From Candidatus Heimdallarchaeota archaeon (GTDB lineage: Archaea; Asgardarchaeota; Heimdallarchaeia; Heimdallarchaeales; Kariarchaeaceae): 29,157 bases of DNA. A model generated the notes under the pieces. That model saw nothing but the letters and a program-made list of their open reading frames with translations. It ran no database searches and was not told the origin of the DNA. A program made the translations under genes and the position numbers. Position 1 is the first letter of the stretch. Each line of letters begins with the position of its first letter. Location: contig JAOUKW010000005.1 of the NCBI GenBank assembly GCA_029882335.1, positions 1 through 29,157 on the forward strand. The letters are read 5' to 3'. Of this stretch, positions 8,417 to 16,336 are shown one piece after another.

Positions 8417-9781
8417 TCAAACTTGATAATTATTAATTAAATCCTGACGATTAATAAAGCCTTTAATTTCAGAATTATCTTCAATTAATACACAGTATTC
8501 ATTTACTAAGATCTTACGGAGTTCATCCAAAGTTGTGGAAATTGCAATTGTATTAATCTCATCCAATTCTAATTGATCCAATGTCAGAGTATCATCAATA
8601 GAGGATAAAATTAATTTATTTAAGTAATTTCGAGAAAAAGTTTTATACCTATCAGCATCAAATTTTATGATGATTTGTTGTACTCCGAATTTTTCAAATT
8701 TCATTCTGGCTTCGGTAATTGTTTGATTAGAAGAAAGTAGTATCACAGAGGGTAAATTTGCTGATTTAGATTCAAGTATTTCTGTAATTGATTTTGCAGG
8801 TGCTAAAAATTTATTTGATCTCATCCAAGCATCTGAGTAAACTTTTCCAAGGTAACGTTCACCAGTATCTGGAAATAGAGCAACAATAAATGAATTCTCC
8901 TTGTGAAATTTTTCAATTAATTTCTCAACGCCGGCTGCAACCATTCCACTGGAGCTCCCCAATAAGATTCCTTCTTCTCTTGCAATTTTTCTAGTCCAAA
9001 GCATAGCCTCAAGATCATTCACTGTAATCATATCATCAATCAAGTCAAAATGAACATTATCTGGGATTATATCCTCACCTACACCTTCAATCTTGTAAGA
9101 TTTAGCAACAATATCCGTATTTCGATATTGATGGTAATGTGCAAGAATCGAACCTAATGGATCGATACCAATGATTTTAATCTGAGGATTTTGCTCCTTT
9201 AAATATCTAGCAGTTCCAGATATCGTACCCCCAGTCCCAACTCCACATACAAAATGAGTTAATTTTCCATCCGTTTGTTTCCAAATTTCGGGTCCTGTAG
9301 AATTGTAATGTGCTATTGGATTTGCTGGATTAAAATATTGATTCGCGTAAAAAGAATTTTCTGTAGTTTCTGCAATTTTTCGAGAAACTGAATAATAGGA
9401 TTGTGGATCATCAGGTTGAACTTCAGTAGGACAAACAACGACTTTACATCCAATTGCAGTTAATAGATTCATCTTTTCAGGAGACATTTTATCAGGCATA
9501 ACTAATATCACGGAATATCCTCTTTGAATGCCTACTAATGCTAAACCAAGTCCAGTATTTCCGGAAGTTGCTTCAACAATAGTTCCTCCTTCTTTAATTA
9601 AACCCTTTTTTTCTGCATCATCAATTATCGATACAGCGATCCTATCTTTACTACTTCTTCCGGGATTAAACGATTCAATTTTACCATATACCTGAATATG
9701 GTTATTAGTTAATGATTTTATCTTAATTATAGGGGTATCACCAACAGCATCTACTATTGATTCATATCGATTTGTAGATAT
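8417..9781 (-). CDS. cbs: Cystathionine beta-synthase (PLP core plus CBS pair), apparent AUA start
   Basis: Read in full the gene encodes 454 residues. The first ATG/GTG/TTG in frame is a GTG at 9511, but that start would delete the PLP lysine. Upstream, the open frame encodes YESIVDAVGDTPIIKIKSL, then NPGRSSKDRIA with the Schiff-base lysine (K45) and EATSGNTGLGLAL, all essential and conserved. The frame runs back to a TGA at 9785-9787 with no standard start. ATA at 9779-9781 follows GAGGTT (9788-9793) at normal spacing and is the best start. GVGTGGTISGT binds the PLP phosphate; two CBS motifs fill about residues 340-454. Length matches archaeal and actinobacterial cystathionine beta-synthases. 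An A5 run just before ATA allows an alternative: one missing A would join the frame to a TTG. Confidence 0.85.
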   Translation of the reverse strand: MSTNRYESIVDAVGDTPIIKIKSLTNNHIQVYGKIESFNPGRSSKDRIAVSIIDDAEKKGLIKEGGTIVEATSGNTGLGLALVGIQRGYSVILVMPDKMSPEKMNLLTAIGCKVVVCPTEVQPDDPQSYYSVSRKIAETTENSFYANQYFNPANPIAHYNSTGPEIWKQTDGKLTHFVCGVGTGGTISGTARYLKEQNPQIKIIGIDPLGSILAHYHQYRNTDIVAKSYKIEGVGEDIIPDNVHFDLIDDMITVNDLEAMLWTRKIAREEGILLGSSSGMVAAGVEKLIEKFHKENSFIVALFPDTGERYLGKVYSDAWMRSNKFLAPAKSITEILESKSANLPSVILLSSNQTITEARMKFEKFGVQQIIIKFDADRYKTFSRNYLNKLILSSIDDTLTLDQLELDEINTIAISTTLDELRKILVNEYCVLIEDNSEIKGFINRQDLINNYQV

Positions 9782-9787
9782 TTTTCA

Positions 9788-9793
9788 AACCTC
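9788..9793 (-). promoter_or_regulatory. Shine-Dalgarno site for cbs supporting an AUA start
   Basis: GAGGTT on the minus strand ends six bases before the ATA at 9779-9781 (eight bases from GAGG), and the in-frame TGA lies between them. It resembles the pyrE site at 7214-7220, so ribosomes should load here although no AUG, GUG or UUG in the cbs frame follows. Confidence 0.6.
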
Positions 9794-9816
9794 AATTATT
9801 AATTAACATTATGACC

Positions 9817-9830
9817 TATTTAAATATAAT
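9817..9830 (-). promoter_or_regulatory. TATA-box promoter for the cbs-cystathionine-pyrE operon
   Basis: Minus-strand ATTATATTTAAATA, a good archaeal TATA box, lies about 25 bases upstream of the GAGGTT ribosome site, so transcription should begin just before the latter. This supports translation starting near 9781 and not at the internal GTG 270 bases further in. Confidence 0.5.
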
Positions 9831-9968
9831 TTTGATAAATGGGATTTAAATTTCTCCATTAAATCCTTTTATGGTTCTAAACTGATTTAAGAAAAATAAT
9901 ATTAGTTTGGTTACAAATATAAATTGTATTCTAATAATGTTTTAGAATATTAATATGGATAGTAGAAT

Positions 9969-10499
9969 ATGCCAAATTTCTCAACCATCAATCCATTCAA
10001 ATTTCCTGCTCAAAATGTAACTGTTTGTGTTCAGGATCAAACTTTAAATGGTTATAAAATTATGGATAAAAAGAAAAAAATTGTTTTATACAATGTAGTA
10101 GGAAAAAGCTCACCATTAGGTGATAAATTTCAAATCAGCAGGGCAAATGATGGTGTATTATTGGGATCGATACAACAATCGAAAAAAGAAGCCAAATATC
10201 GATTAATGGGTACTCATGATCAGGAGTTGGCGATAATCAAAATTATAGATCATAAAATACAATTAAAAATTGCGAATACTACATATGAAGGAGATAGTAA
10301 AAACAGAAATAAAATAATTGAGTTTTTTGACTCAGAATCGAAGCTAATCCTTACAATCGATAAAAAAGTGCTTAGTTTAAATGATGAATACGTTATTTCA
10401 CATATCGAACAATTTCCAACATTAATAGCACAAATGTCTGCAATTGTAATTGATAGTTATTTTCATTTTGGTCCGGACGAAACAAAACTTTCCTTGTAA
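9969..10499 (+). CDS. LURP-one/phospholipid-scramblase-like (tubby-fold) protein
   Basis: A 176-residue all-beta protein without signal peptide. The pattern of short strands with repeated G-turns (KIVLYNVVGKSSPLGDKFQI, then GVLLGSIQQ, then YRLMGTHDQELAIIKI) and the closing DEYVISHIEQF followed by a single hydrophobic helix MSAIVIDSYFHF match the LURP-one-related/scramblase-like barrel, in which the last helix threads the barrel. Family members in plants and bacteria are poorly understood; membrane or lipid contact is suggested but not shown. It starts with ATG and has an AAATATAAAT TATA-like element about 45 bases upstream, divergent from the cbs promoter. The fold call rests on pattern only. 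Confidence 0.5.
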   Translation: MPNFSTINPFKFPAQNVTVCVQDQTLNGYKIMDKKKKIVLYNVVGKSSPLGDKFQISRANDGVLLGSIQQSKKEAKYRLMGTHDQELAIIKIIDHKIQLKIANTTYEGDSKNRNKIIEFFDSESKLILTIDKKVLSLNDEYVISHIEQFPTLIAQMSAIVIDSYFHFGPDETKLSL

Positions 10500-10572
10500 T
10501 ATGCAGAGAACAATTATTTATTTTAGTTATCTACAAATACCTTAATAGATTTAAATATTACTTAAATGTATT

Positions 10573-11400
10573 ATGAGCGGAATTTCTATTGACCCCAACC
10601 AAGCTCAACGTGTTAGACAGGAGTTGAATTTACAAAATACGATAAATTCAATAAAACATACCATCGCAATCCAAAGTGGAAAAGGTGGAGTAGGAAAATC
10701 CACCATTACATTGAATTTAGCAATTGCTTTTGTTGAACAGGGATATAAGGTTGGAATTATGGATGCAGATATTACTGGTCCATCAATCCCCATCCTAGCA
10801 GGTCTTGCAGGTCAAGATATACTTGTTAGAGATAATAAAATAATTCCAAACGAAGTTCAAGGAGTAAAAATTGTTAGTATGGATTTGTTACTAAAATATG
10901 ACACCCCAGTTGTTTGGCGAGGTCCCTTAAAAATGGCTGCAATAAGACAATTCTTAGCGGATGTAAATTGGGGAGAATTAGACTTCTTATTCATCGACTT
11001 ACCACCGGGTACAAGTGACGAACCATTAACAATTGCCCAAATATTTAAGAATATTTCAGGTACAGTCATCGTTACCACACCCCAACTGGTTGCAGTCCAC
11101 GATGTAAAAAAGAGTATTGGCTTTGCATCAAAAGTAGGAATGAGGATATTGGGGATAATTGAAAATATGTCTGGACTAAATTGTCCAAATTGTAATCACC
11201 ACTTAGAAATTTTTAGTAAAGGAGGAGGAAAAAAAGCAGCAGAAGAATTGGGTTTAGTTTTTCTAGGCGCTATTCCTTTATTACCAAATGTAGTTAAGGA
11301 GGGTGATGATGGTAAACCTTCTTATTCAATTCAAGGAGAATTTCGAGATTCTTTTTCATTAATTACTGAAAAAATCTCTAAACTATTACAATTGAAGTAG
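10573..11400 (+). CDS. mrp: Mrp/NBP35-type Fe-S cluster carrier ATPase
   Basis: A 275-residue P-loop ATPase of the MinD/Mrp branch. The deviant Walker A motif SGKGGVGKST occupies residues 35-44, switch I DADITGPSIP follows at 64-73, and switch II DLPPGTSDE at 142-150. The paired cysteines C204 and C207 in LNCPNCNHH are the bridging ligands by which Mrp dimers hold a labile Fe-S cluster for delivery to client enzymes. Length is typical of archaeal Mrp proteins. It stands on its own transcript, with a coiled-coil gene 69 bases downstream; a TTTAAATATTA element precedes the ATG by about 20 bases, suggesting a very short leader. Confidence 0.92.
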   Translation: MSGISIDPNQAQRVRQELNLQNTINSIKHTIAIQSGKGGVGKSTITLNLAIAFVEQGYKVGIMDADITGPSIPILAGLAGQDILVRDNKIIPNEVQGVKIVSMDLLLKYDTPVVWRGPLKMAAIRQFLADVNWGELDFLFIDLPPGTSDEPLTIAQIFKNISGTVIVTTPQLVAVHDVKKSIGFASKVGMRILGIIENMSGLNCPNCNHHLEIFSKGGGKKAAEELGLVFLGAIPLLPNVVKEGDDGKPSYSIQGEFRDSFSLITEKISKLLQLK

Positions 11401-11469
11401 ATTCATAAATCATCAAATTTATTGATTCAAAAAGAATACAAATAATTACAATGAAATTAAACAAGGTTT

Positions 11470-12399
11470 ATGGGTTTAAATCCGTTTGGTGAAGAATCAG
11501 ATTCTGAATTCGCATGGAAAGAAAGATATAAACAACAACAATACCAAACTCAAACACTTCAAGCTACATTATCAGAAATTAAATCAGAACTACAAAATTT
11601 AAAAGAAGAGCATGATAATTTAGTAGAAAAATTTCAAAATACATCAAGTGAATTGCAAATAAAAAGAGCAGAAGTAATTGAATATAAAGAAAATTATATT
11701 ACACTTGAACAAGAAATTCATAAATTAAAAGAATCAGTTCAAACAGCAGAATTTAGGAAAATTAAAGAGGAGAATGATATATTAAAGGAGGAATTACTAA
11801 ATTTGAAGAGTGAGATTACAAGAGGTAATCATCAAGAGGAGAAATCTAGTGACCTCATGTCAACAATTATTCCCATTATGTTAAGAGAATTTGACACTGA
11901 AAATGAAAGATATCAGGACTCATTTGAAAATTTATTAGATGTTGCATTTAAAGAAGGAGATACCTTTGCAAAGATAATATCACAACTAATCCACAATAAA
12001 GGTAAAATGCAATATAATACTTTGAAAGAAGCGATTCCAAATGAAGAATTTCCAATGGCAATTGATATCCTAAAAGAAGAAAATATTCTCAAAGTTGTAG
12101 AATCGGAAATATTACTTTATTCTGCAAAGGAAGATGTAACAAACACCAGTAATTGGTCTGATATGAGCATGGAAGAACTTTTAAATACCCTTGAATTAAT
12201 TATGGAACAGGAATCCACCAGTATTGTAATTTCATCTCTAGATAATTTTCGTGATATACTACAGGAAAAAGAACTACCACTTACTACTATCTTTTTTGAG
12301 ATACGAAAGATGTCAGAAGCTTTGGGAAAAGGAAGTCTTAGTAGATCAGATGGAATAGAAAAAATAAAACAATGGAAGGAAAAAATTCTTAATCTGTAA
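11470..12399 (+). CDS. Coiled-coil protein of unknown function
   Basis: A 309-residue soluble protein that opens MGLNPFGEESDSEFAWKE and then forms a long coiled coil at about residues 20-120 (leucine and isoleucine heptads in charged sequence, such as LQATLSEIKSELQNLKEEH). The second half is helical; KMQYNTLKEAIPNEEFPMAI looks like a winged-helix-like segment (about 175-215), followed by an acidic region and a helical end. No catalytic motif. An AAGG lies just before the ATG. The two plus-strand genes that follow are a beta-sandwich protein and a HEAT protein; the arrangement suggests a shared assembly, but the gap of about 150 bases to the next start allows separate transcription. Confidence 0.6.
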   Translation: MGLNPFGEESDSEFAWKERYKQQQYQTQTLQATLSEIKSELQNLKEEHDNLVEKFQNTSSELQIKRAEVIEYKENYITLEQEIHKLKESVQTAEFRKIKEENDILKEELLNLKSEITRGNHQEEKSSDLMSTIIPIMLREFDTENERYQDSFENLLDVAFKEGDTFAKIISQLIHNKGKMQYNTLKEAIPNEEFPMAIDILKEENILKVVESEILLYSAKEDVTNTSNWSDMSMEELLNTLELIMEQESTSIVISSLDNFRDILQEKELPLTTIFFEIRKMSEALGKGSLSRSDGIEKIKQWKEKILNL

Positions 12400-12551
12400 G
12401 AAAAGTGAATTCAACGGACTAGATTACAATTTCACTACTTTTGATAAATGGATTATTAAAATGTTAAGAGATATTCAAATCGTTTACCATATAATGTAAT
12501 TATACCGTAAGAGATTATTAATTGTATTCTATATTAATAATTTGTAGCGAA

Positions 12552-14288
12552 ATGAAAGCAGTTATCAATCTAAATGAAACGACCGAAATAAAATCAGATC
12601 TAAATGGAAATATTACAAATTCCAACTCATTTGGCTCAATATCAGTTTCAAATCCTAGTAAAGAAACTACACTTTGGGCAATATCATTAAAAGGAAAACA
12701 TGGTGGAGAAGTACTTGATTTCAATAACCAATCAATCCAACATATACAACCAGGTAAGGTTTTTGAAGATAAATACAAAATTCAAAGTGAAAATAAAATA
12801 TTAATTAAAGAAAGGATTGATACCGCTGTTGAAGGTACCTCTACAGATGACTTGAATGAAAAAAGAAACACGTTAATCAAAGGATTAAATCAAAGAGTTT
12901 TGTATGAGTTAACAATATCAAACAATTACTCTTTCCCGTTAAAAAACGTTGAACTTATTAAAACACTGCCAGATTGTACAGAAGGTGTGGACACAGTACC
13001 CCCTCATCCAGGAAATATTGATCCAACTCAAACTCCTTTGACTTGGAGTATAGATCACATAGATAAAGATAGTAGTGTTACATTATATTTAATTGTAGAT
13101 TTGAAACCTATTAATTCAAAAAAGGTAGAAACGGGTAAAATTGAACTAAAAGCAAATGGTGTGGGTATATTTTCTTCATTAGATCCATCAATTGATGCAG
13201 AATGTGATAATGTAGATCTATCAGTGGATGTCGCAGAGACTCAAAGTCCAGGTGAATGGAATATCAAGGTAGAATACACCAATTCAAGTGAATTTGCTAC
13301 TAAGTTAGAAACAATTCAAGTTGGATTACCTGATAAAGTATTTATCAATGAAGAAATCCAACAAATGATAAAACCAAAATCAGACGGTGTGGCATGGTCA
13401 AAAACGGCCAGTATTAAATCACCCGATTATCCAGAAATAAATAAAAATTTCAAATACCAAGTAGATTTTGAAGTAACTAAATCATCAGAAATTACATATT
13501 TAAAAGATACTAATTTTCTATCTATTGTAGAGGTATCTGCTCAAAAGAAATTTGAACCTGAAGAGGTGAATACATATACCAGAACACCTTTACACTATGT
13601 AGTAACCGTAAAAAATGAAGGTACTGCAGATATTTCTAGAATTCAACTTGAAGAAACAATTCCCCCATATTTTTTAGTTAAATCAGTTAGCTGTAATAAC
13701 TCAAAAGCAACAATTACATCACAGATTAATGGAATAGATGGTTACGATACAGAGATACCAGAGGACTTAAAATCACAAAGAAAGATGATTGTTAATTTAA
13801 CAAATATCATGATTAGACCAGATGAAACCTTAGATATTTCCTTTGAATGTATTGCAGAAAAACCAAAGCCAAATCTTGACTATAATGCACCATCTGTTGC
13901 AAAGGCTTTTGGAACACAACCAAAACAGAATCATGTTATCAATAGTTTAACAGGATCTACACAACCAAAATTAGATGTTGCATATAAAACTAGATCATTT
14001 AAGTTTAATGCAAATTATAAAGCAGTTGCAGATAATGAATACGAAATAACAATAAATATAGAAAATAATGGAGAAGTTCCTTTAGAAAACGTATATGTAA
14101 ATCAATCTATTGCAGGTGGAAAATACTCAAGTCACACACCAATTACAATTTCTGCACAAGATAAAGGGGATACCATTGAATTTTATATCAATAAAATCAA
14201 AGTTAAAGAGACCATCCCAATTATAATTACAGTCAGTACTTCTGGACCAATTCGACAAACACAACCTTCAATAAGAGTAATGGATTAA
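12552..14288 (+). CDS. Cytoplasmic multi-domain beta-sandwich (DUF11-like) protein
   Basis: A 578-residue protein made of consecutive beta-sandwich units. DUF11-like signatures recur: RVLYELTISNNYSFPLKNVE (about 115-134), PLHYVVTVKNEGTADISRIQ, and EITINIENNGEVPLENVYVN near the end; each is a strand ending in an N-x-G/N-N-Y turn. Such domains are normally on secreted surface proteins, yet this one has no signal peptide and no membrane anchor: it starts MKAVINLNETTEIKSD and ends at RVMD. It is therefore probably intracellular, perhaps a filament, a coat or an adaptor (arrestin- or appendage-like sandwiches are an alternative). ATG 12552 is chosen over the in-frame TTG 12522, which only adds ten hydrophobic residues. 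A HEAT protein follows 24 bases downstream. Confidence 0.6.
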   Translation: MKAVINLNETTEIKSDLNGNITNSNSFGSISVSNPSKETTLWAISLKGKHGGEVLDFNNQSIQHIQPGKVFEDKYKIQSENKILIKERIDTAVEGTSTDDLNEKRNTLIKGLNQRVLYELTISNNYSFPLKNVELIKTLPDCTEGVDTVPPHPGNIDPTQTPLTWSIDHIDKDSSVTLYLIVDLKPINSKKVETGKIELKANGVGIFSSLDPSIDAECDNVDLSVDVAETQSPGEWNIKVEYTNSSEFATKLETIQVGLPDKVFINEEIQQMIKPKSDGVAWSKTASIKSPDYPEINKNFKYQVDFEVTKSSEITYLKDTNFLSIVEVSAQKKFEPEEVNTYTRTPLHYVVTVKNEGTADISRIQLEETIPPYFLVKSVSCNNSKATITSQINGIDGYDTEIPEDLKSQRKMIVNLTNIMIRPDETLDISFECIAEKPKPNLDYNAPSVAKAFGTQPKQNHVINSLTGSTQPKLDVAYKTRSFKFNANYKAVADNEYEITINIENNGEVPLENVYVNQSIAGGKYSSHTPITISAQDKGDTIEFYINKIKVKETIPIIITVSTSGPIRQTQPSIRVMD

Positions 14289-14312
14289 TTACATTGTAAC
14301 AGGGTATTGATT

Positions 14313-15170
14313 GTGTCAGCAGAGAAAAAATCATTAAATTACTGTAGACAATTATCTGATTTTGATATCTCAGTGAGGAGATTTGCAGCAAAAAAATTAG
14401 TAGAACTAGCAGATCCAGTCTCAATTACCTATTTGATTGATGTATTGGCTGATTCTGATGTTTTGGTAAAAACCAATGCAGAGGATGCTCTTGTTGCTAT
14501 TGGTGAAGAAGTAGTAGATTCCCTTTGTCAAGCAATTGATAATAAAGAAGCGGAAGTTCGTTTGAGAGCAGTAAGTGTATATAGAAGATTAAAAACCAAT
14601 GTAAAACTTGAAAATTTTGTAAAACTCATATATGATGAAGATAAAATGATACGAAATTCAATTAAAGCTAGATTGTATCAGACATTAAGCGCTAAAGCAT
14701 CAAGTGAATTATGGAGCATCATTAAAGATACCTCAAAATCAAAAGAATTACGGGATGAGGCTTTTCAAATACTAGAAAAAAATATTATAGGTATAGATTC
14801 TGAATTATTAAAAGATATCAAGGATGAAAAACTAGATACAAATGCATTAAAAATTGCAATTAAATTATATTTAATTCTGAAACCAAATGGAAATGAATTT
14901 TTTATGGACAAAAATAATTCACAAATATCAGAATATCGAATTGCATATCTTAAATCCTATTCTGCAAAAAATAGTGAAAAGAGTATCGACATTGCTAAAA
15001 TTTTTACTGATGATGAAGATATTGAAGTTAGAAAGTCTGCAGTGGAAATAATTGGAGTATATGGAACTAAAGATGATATCGAATTTTTACAAATATTACA
15101 AAATACGCCAAATAAAGGTGTTTGGAAGATTGCAAAAAATTCGATCTATTTGATCGAAAATAAAAAATAA
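14313..15170 (+). CDS. HEAT-repeat protein
   Basis: A 285-residue protein of alpha-helical repeats. The first repeats match PBS-lyase-type HEAT repeats: DISVRRFAAKKLVELADP, then DSDVLVKTNAEDALVAIGEE, then NKEAEVRLRAVSVYRRLKT, each with the D/E-V-R...A...L pattern; the last clear one is DEDIEVRKSAVEIIGVYGT. The middle is more diverged helical sequence. HEAT solenoids act as protein-binding scaffolds; no enzyme domain is present. GTG 14313 is the chosen start because AGGGT (14301-14305) lies seven bases before it, whereas the in-frame TTG 14307 is only one or two bases from that site. It lies 24 bases after the beta-sandwich gene and is probably cotranscribed with it. Confidence 0.75.
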   Translation: MSAEKKSLNYCRQLSDFDISVRRFAAKKLVELADPVSITYLIDVLADSDVLVKTNAEDALVAIGEEVVDSLCQAIDNKEAEVRLRAVSVYRRLKTNVKLENFVKLIYDEDKMIRNSIKARLYQTLSAKASSELWSIIKDTSKSKELRDEAFQILEKNIIGIDSELLKDIKDEKLDTNALKIAIKLYLILKPNGNEFFMDKNNSQISEYRIAYLKSYSAKNSEKSIDIAKIFTDDEDIEVRKSAVEIIGVYGTKDDIEFLQILQNTPNKGVWKIAKNSIYLIENKK

Positions 15171-15198
15171 TCTAGACGTTTTTATAATTAATACATAA

Positions 15199-15210
15199 AA
15201 ATATTTATTA
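15199..15210 (+). promoter_or_regulatory. TATA-box-like promoter for the 67-residue gene
   Basis: AAATATTTATTA lies about 30 bases before the ATG at 15239 and would give a leaderless or nearly leaderless transcript. Background AT content is high, so this is only moderately supported. Confidence 0.35.
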
Positions 15211-15238
15211 AAACATGATTATTTAATTAATCTAGAGT

Positions 15239-15442
15239 ATGGACGAAACAAATTTTTCTTTATTAATCCGTATTCTGAGTAAGTTAAATAGAGATTTAAA
15301 ACAAGATTCAACCATATCGCCAAGAGAGTTAGAAAAGGCTAAAGCATTTGCCGCCAAGTTATATGTTGCTCATACCAACAGAATAATTACTCTTGAAAAA
15401 GATGAGTTTAATACAATTTTATCAATATTGGAATTACAATAA
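15239..15442 (+). CDS. Small helical protein (67 residues), unknown
   Basis: A 67-residue, charged, helical protein with heptad-like leucines at its start (SLLIRILSKLNRDLKQ) and a second helix PRELEKAKAFAAKLYVAHT. Two bases separate its stop from the stop of the convergent phosphoribosyltransferase gene. The ordered amphipathic helices, an ATG start and a TATA-like element upstream favour a real gene over chance. No known family recognised; the helix pairs could form a small adaptor with the nearby HEAT protein. Confidence 0.5.
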   Translation: MDETNFSLLIRILSKLNRDLKQDSTISPRELEKAKAFAAKLYVAHTNRIITLEKDEFNTILSILELQ

Positions 15443-15443
15443 T

Positions 15444-16010
15444 TCACATAAAATAACTATTAACTATTGTTGAAGGAATTCCTATCGTTTTCAACTTCAT
15501 TATAATCTCTTCTTTACCTAATCCTTCTTGACTAAATAACTGATTTAACTCCTTGATACTCTCAAAATATTCCCATGGAAATATAACCCAGGCATTTGTT
15601 TTAGTCGCATAATAGTCTGGGATAATTTTTGATTGTTCCTTATAATATAAAGTAACTGTCTTTATTTCATTACAACCTTTTTCTTCTAAAGAATTAATGG
15701 CTAATTCTAAACTTAAACCACTATCAGCAATATCATCAACAATTAGAACTTTTTTTGCCTTAACATCAATATTAATATCTTGAATAATTTTCACTGTCGA
15801 ATCCATTTTACCAATTTGTTCATAAGCTTCTATTTTGATATTAGCAGTCATTTTTATAAAAAAGAAATCTGCAAGCAGTCTAGATGGAACCCATCCACCT
15901 CGAGCAATTCCTACAATTATATCAGGAATAAATCCAGATTGATGTATTTGCTCGAATAAAAAGAAGGTTTTATCAAATGTATCTTGCCAATTTTGAACTA
16001 AATACTCCAT
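15444..16010 (-). CDS. Gpt-like purine phosphoribosyltransferase
   Basis: A 188-residue type I phosphoribosyltransferase. PDIIVGIARGGWVPSRLLAD (about 29-48) is the pyrophosphate-binding loop region and VLIVDDIADSGLS (88-100) the PRPP signature with its paired aspartates. The end WVIFPWEYFES matches archaeal and bacterial xanthine-guanine or hypoxanthine phosphoribosyltransferases of the Gpt type, which salvage purine bases with PRPP. The exact base cannot be read. The ATG start is preceded by AAATATATCTTAAA about 30 bases upstream. It is a single gene, converging on the 67-residue gene. Confidence 0.82.
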   Translation of the reverse strand: MEYLVQNWQDTFDKTFFLFEQIHQSGFIPDIIVGIARGGWVPSRLLADFFFIKMTANIKIEAYEQIGKMDSTVKIIQDINIDVKAKKVLIVDDIADSGLSLELAINSLEEKGCNEIKTVTLYYKEQSKIIPDYYATKTNAWVIFPWEYFESIKELNQLFSQEGLGKEEIIMKLKTIGIPSTIVNSYFM

Positions 16011-16201
16011 ATTCTAAAATTTAAATTTTCATTTAAGATATATTTGGATGATACAGAGATAATTCATTTTAGAATAAATACTTTTGAGTGAATTATAAAT
16101 TTATTAAATTCAATTTATTTTTTCCATTTTCGAAAAATCATTTATGATATTATCAAACTAAATAAAAAATATCAAGACATAATAATAATAGGTATTTTAC
16201 T

Positions 16202-16336
16202 GTGACAAAAAAGAAAGTTCCTCTTGAAAAATGGGAAAATTATTTACAAAATCTATATGATTGGATAAATGAGAAATATAGTTTATTTGAAAGTAAAATA
16301 ATTACGGAAGAGGAGTATAATGAACATTTATTATGA
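16202..16336 (+). CDS. 44-residue protein overlapping the Rab-like GTPase gene
   Basis: A short frame from GTG 16202 to TGA 16336 encodes 44 residues: MTKKKVPLEKWENYLQNLY, then DWINEKYSLFESKIITEEEY and NEHLL. It is an amphipathic, charged, tryptophan- and tyrosine-containing helix pair, composition unlike random AT-rich sequence. Its last 17 bases overlap the start of the GTPase gene, and the GTPase ribosome site GGAAGAGGAG lies inside it, so translation should be coupled. An ACTAAATAAAAAATATC TATA-like element precedes it by about 35 bases, whereas none immediately precedes the GTPase. A GTPase partner or adaptor is inferred. The GTG start without strong ribosome site fits a leaderless message. 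Confidence 0.5.
   Translation: MTKKKVPLEKWENYLQNLYDWINEKYSLFESKIITEEEYNEHLL

Noticed and set aside
8417..9511. Cystathionine beta-synthase starting at the GTG at 9511
   Set aside because: It would lack the PLP lysine and the GNTG loop, both encoded in the same open frame upstream.
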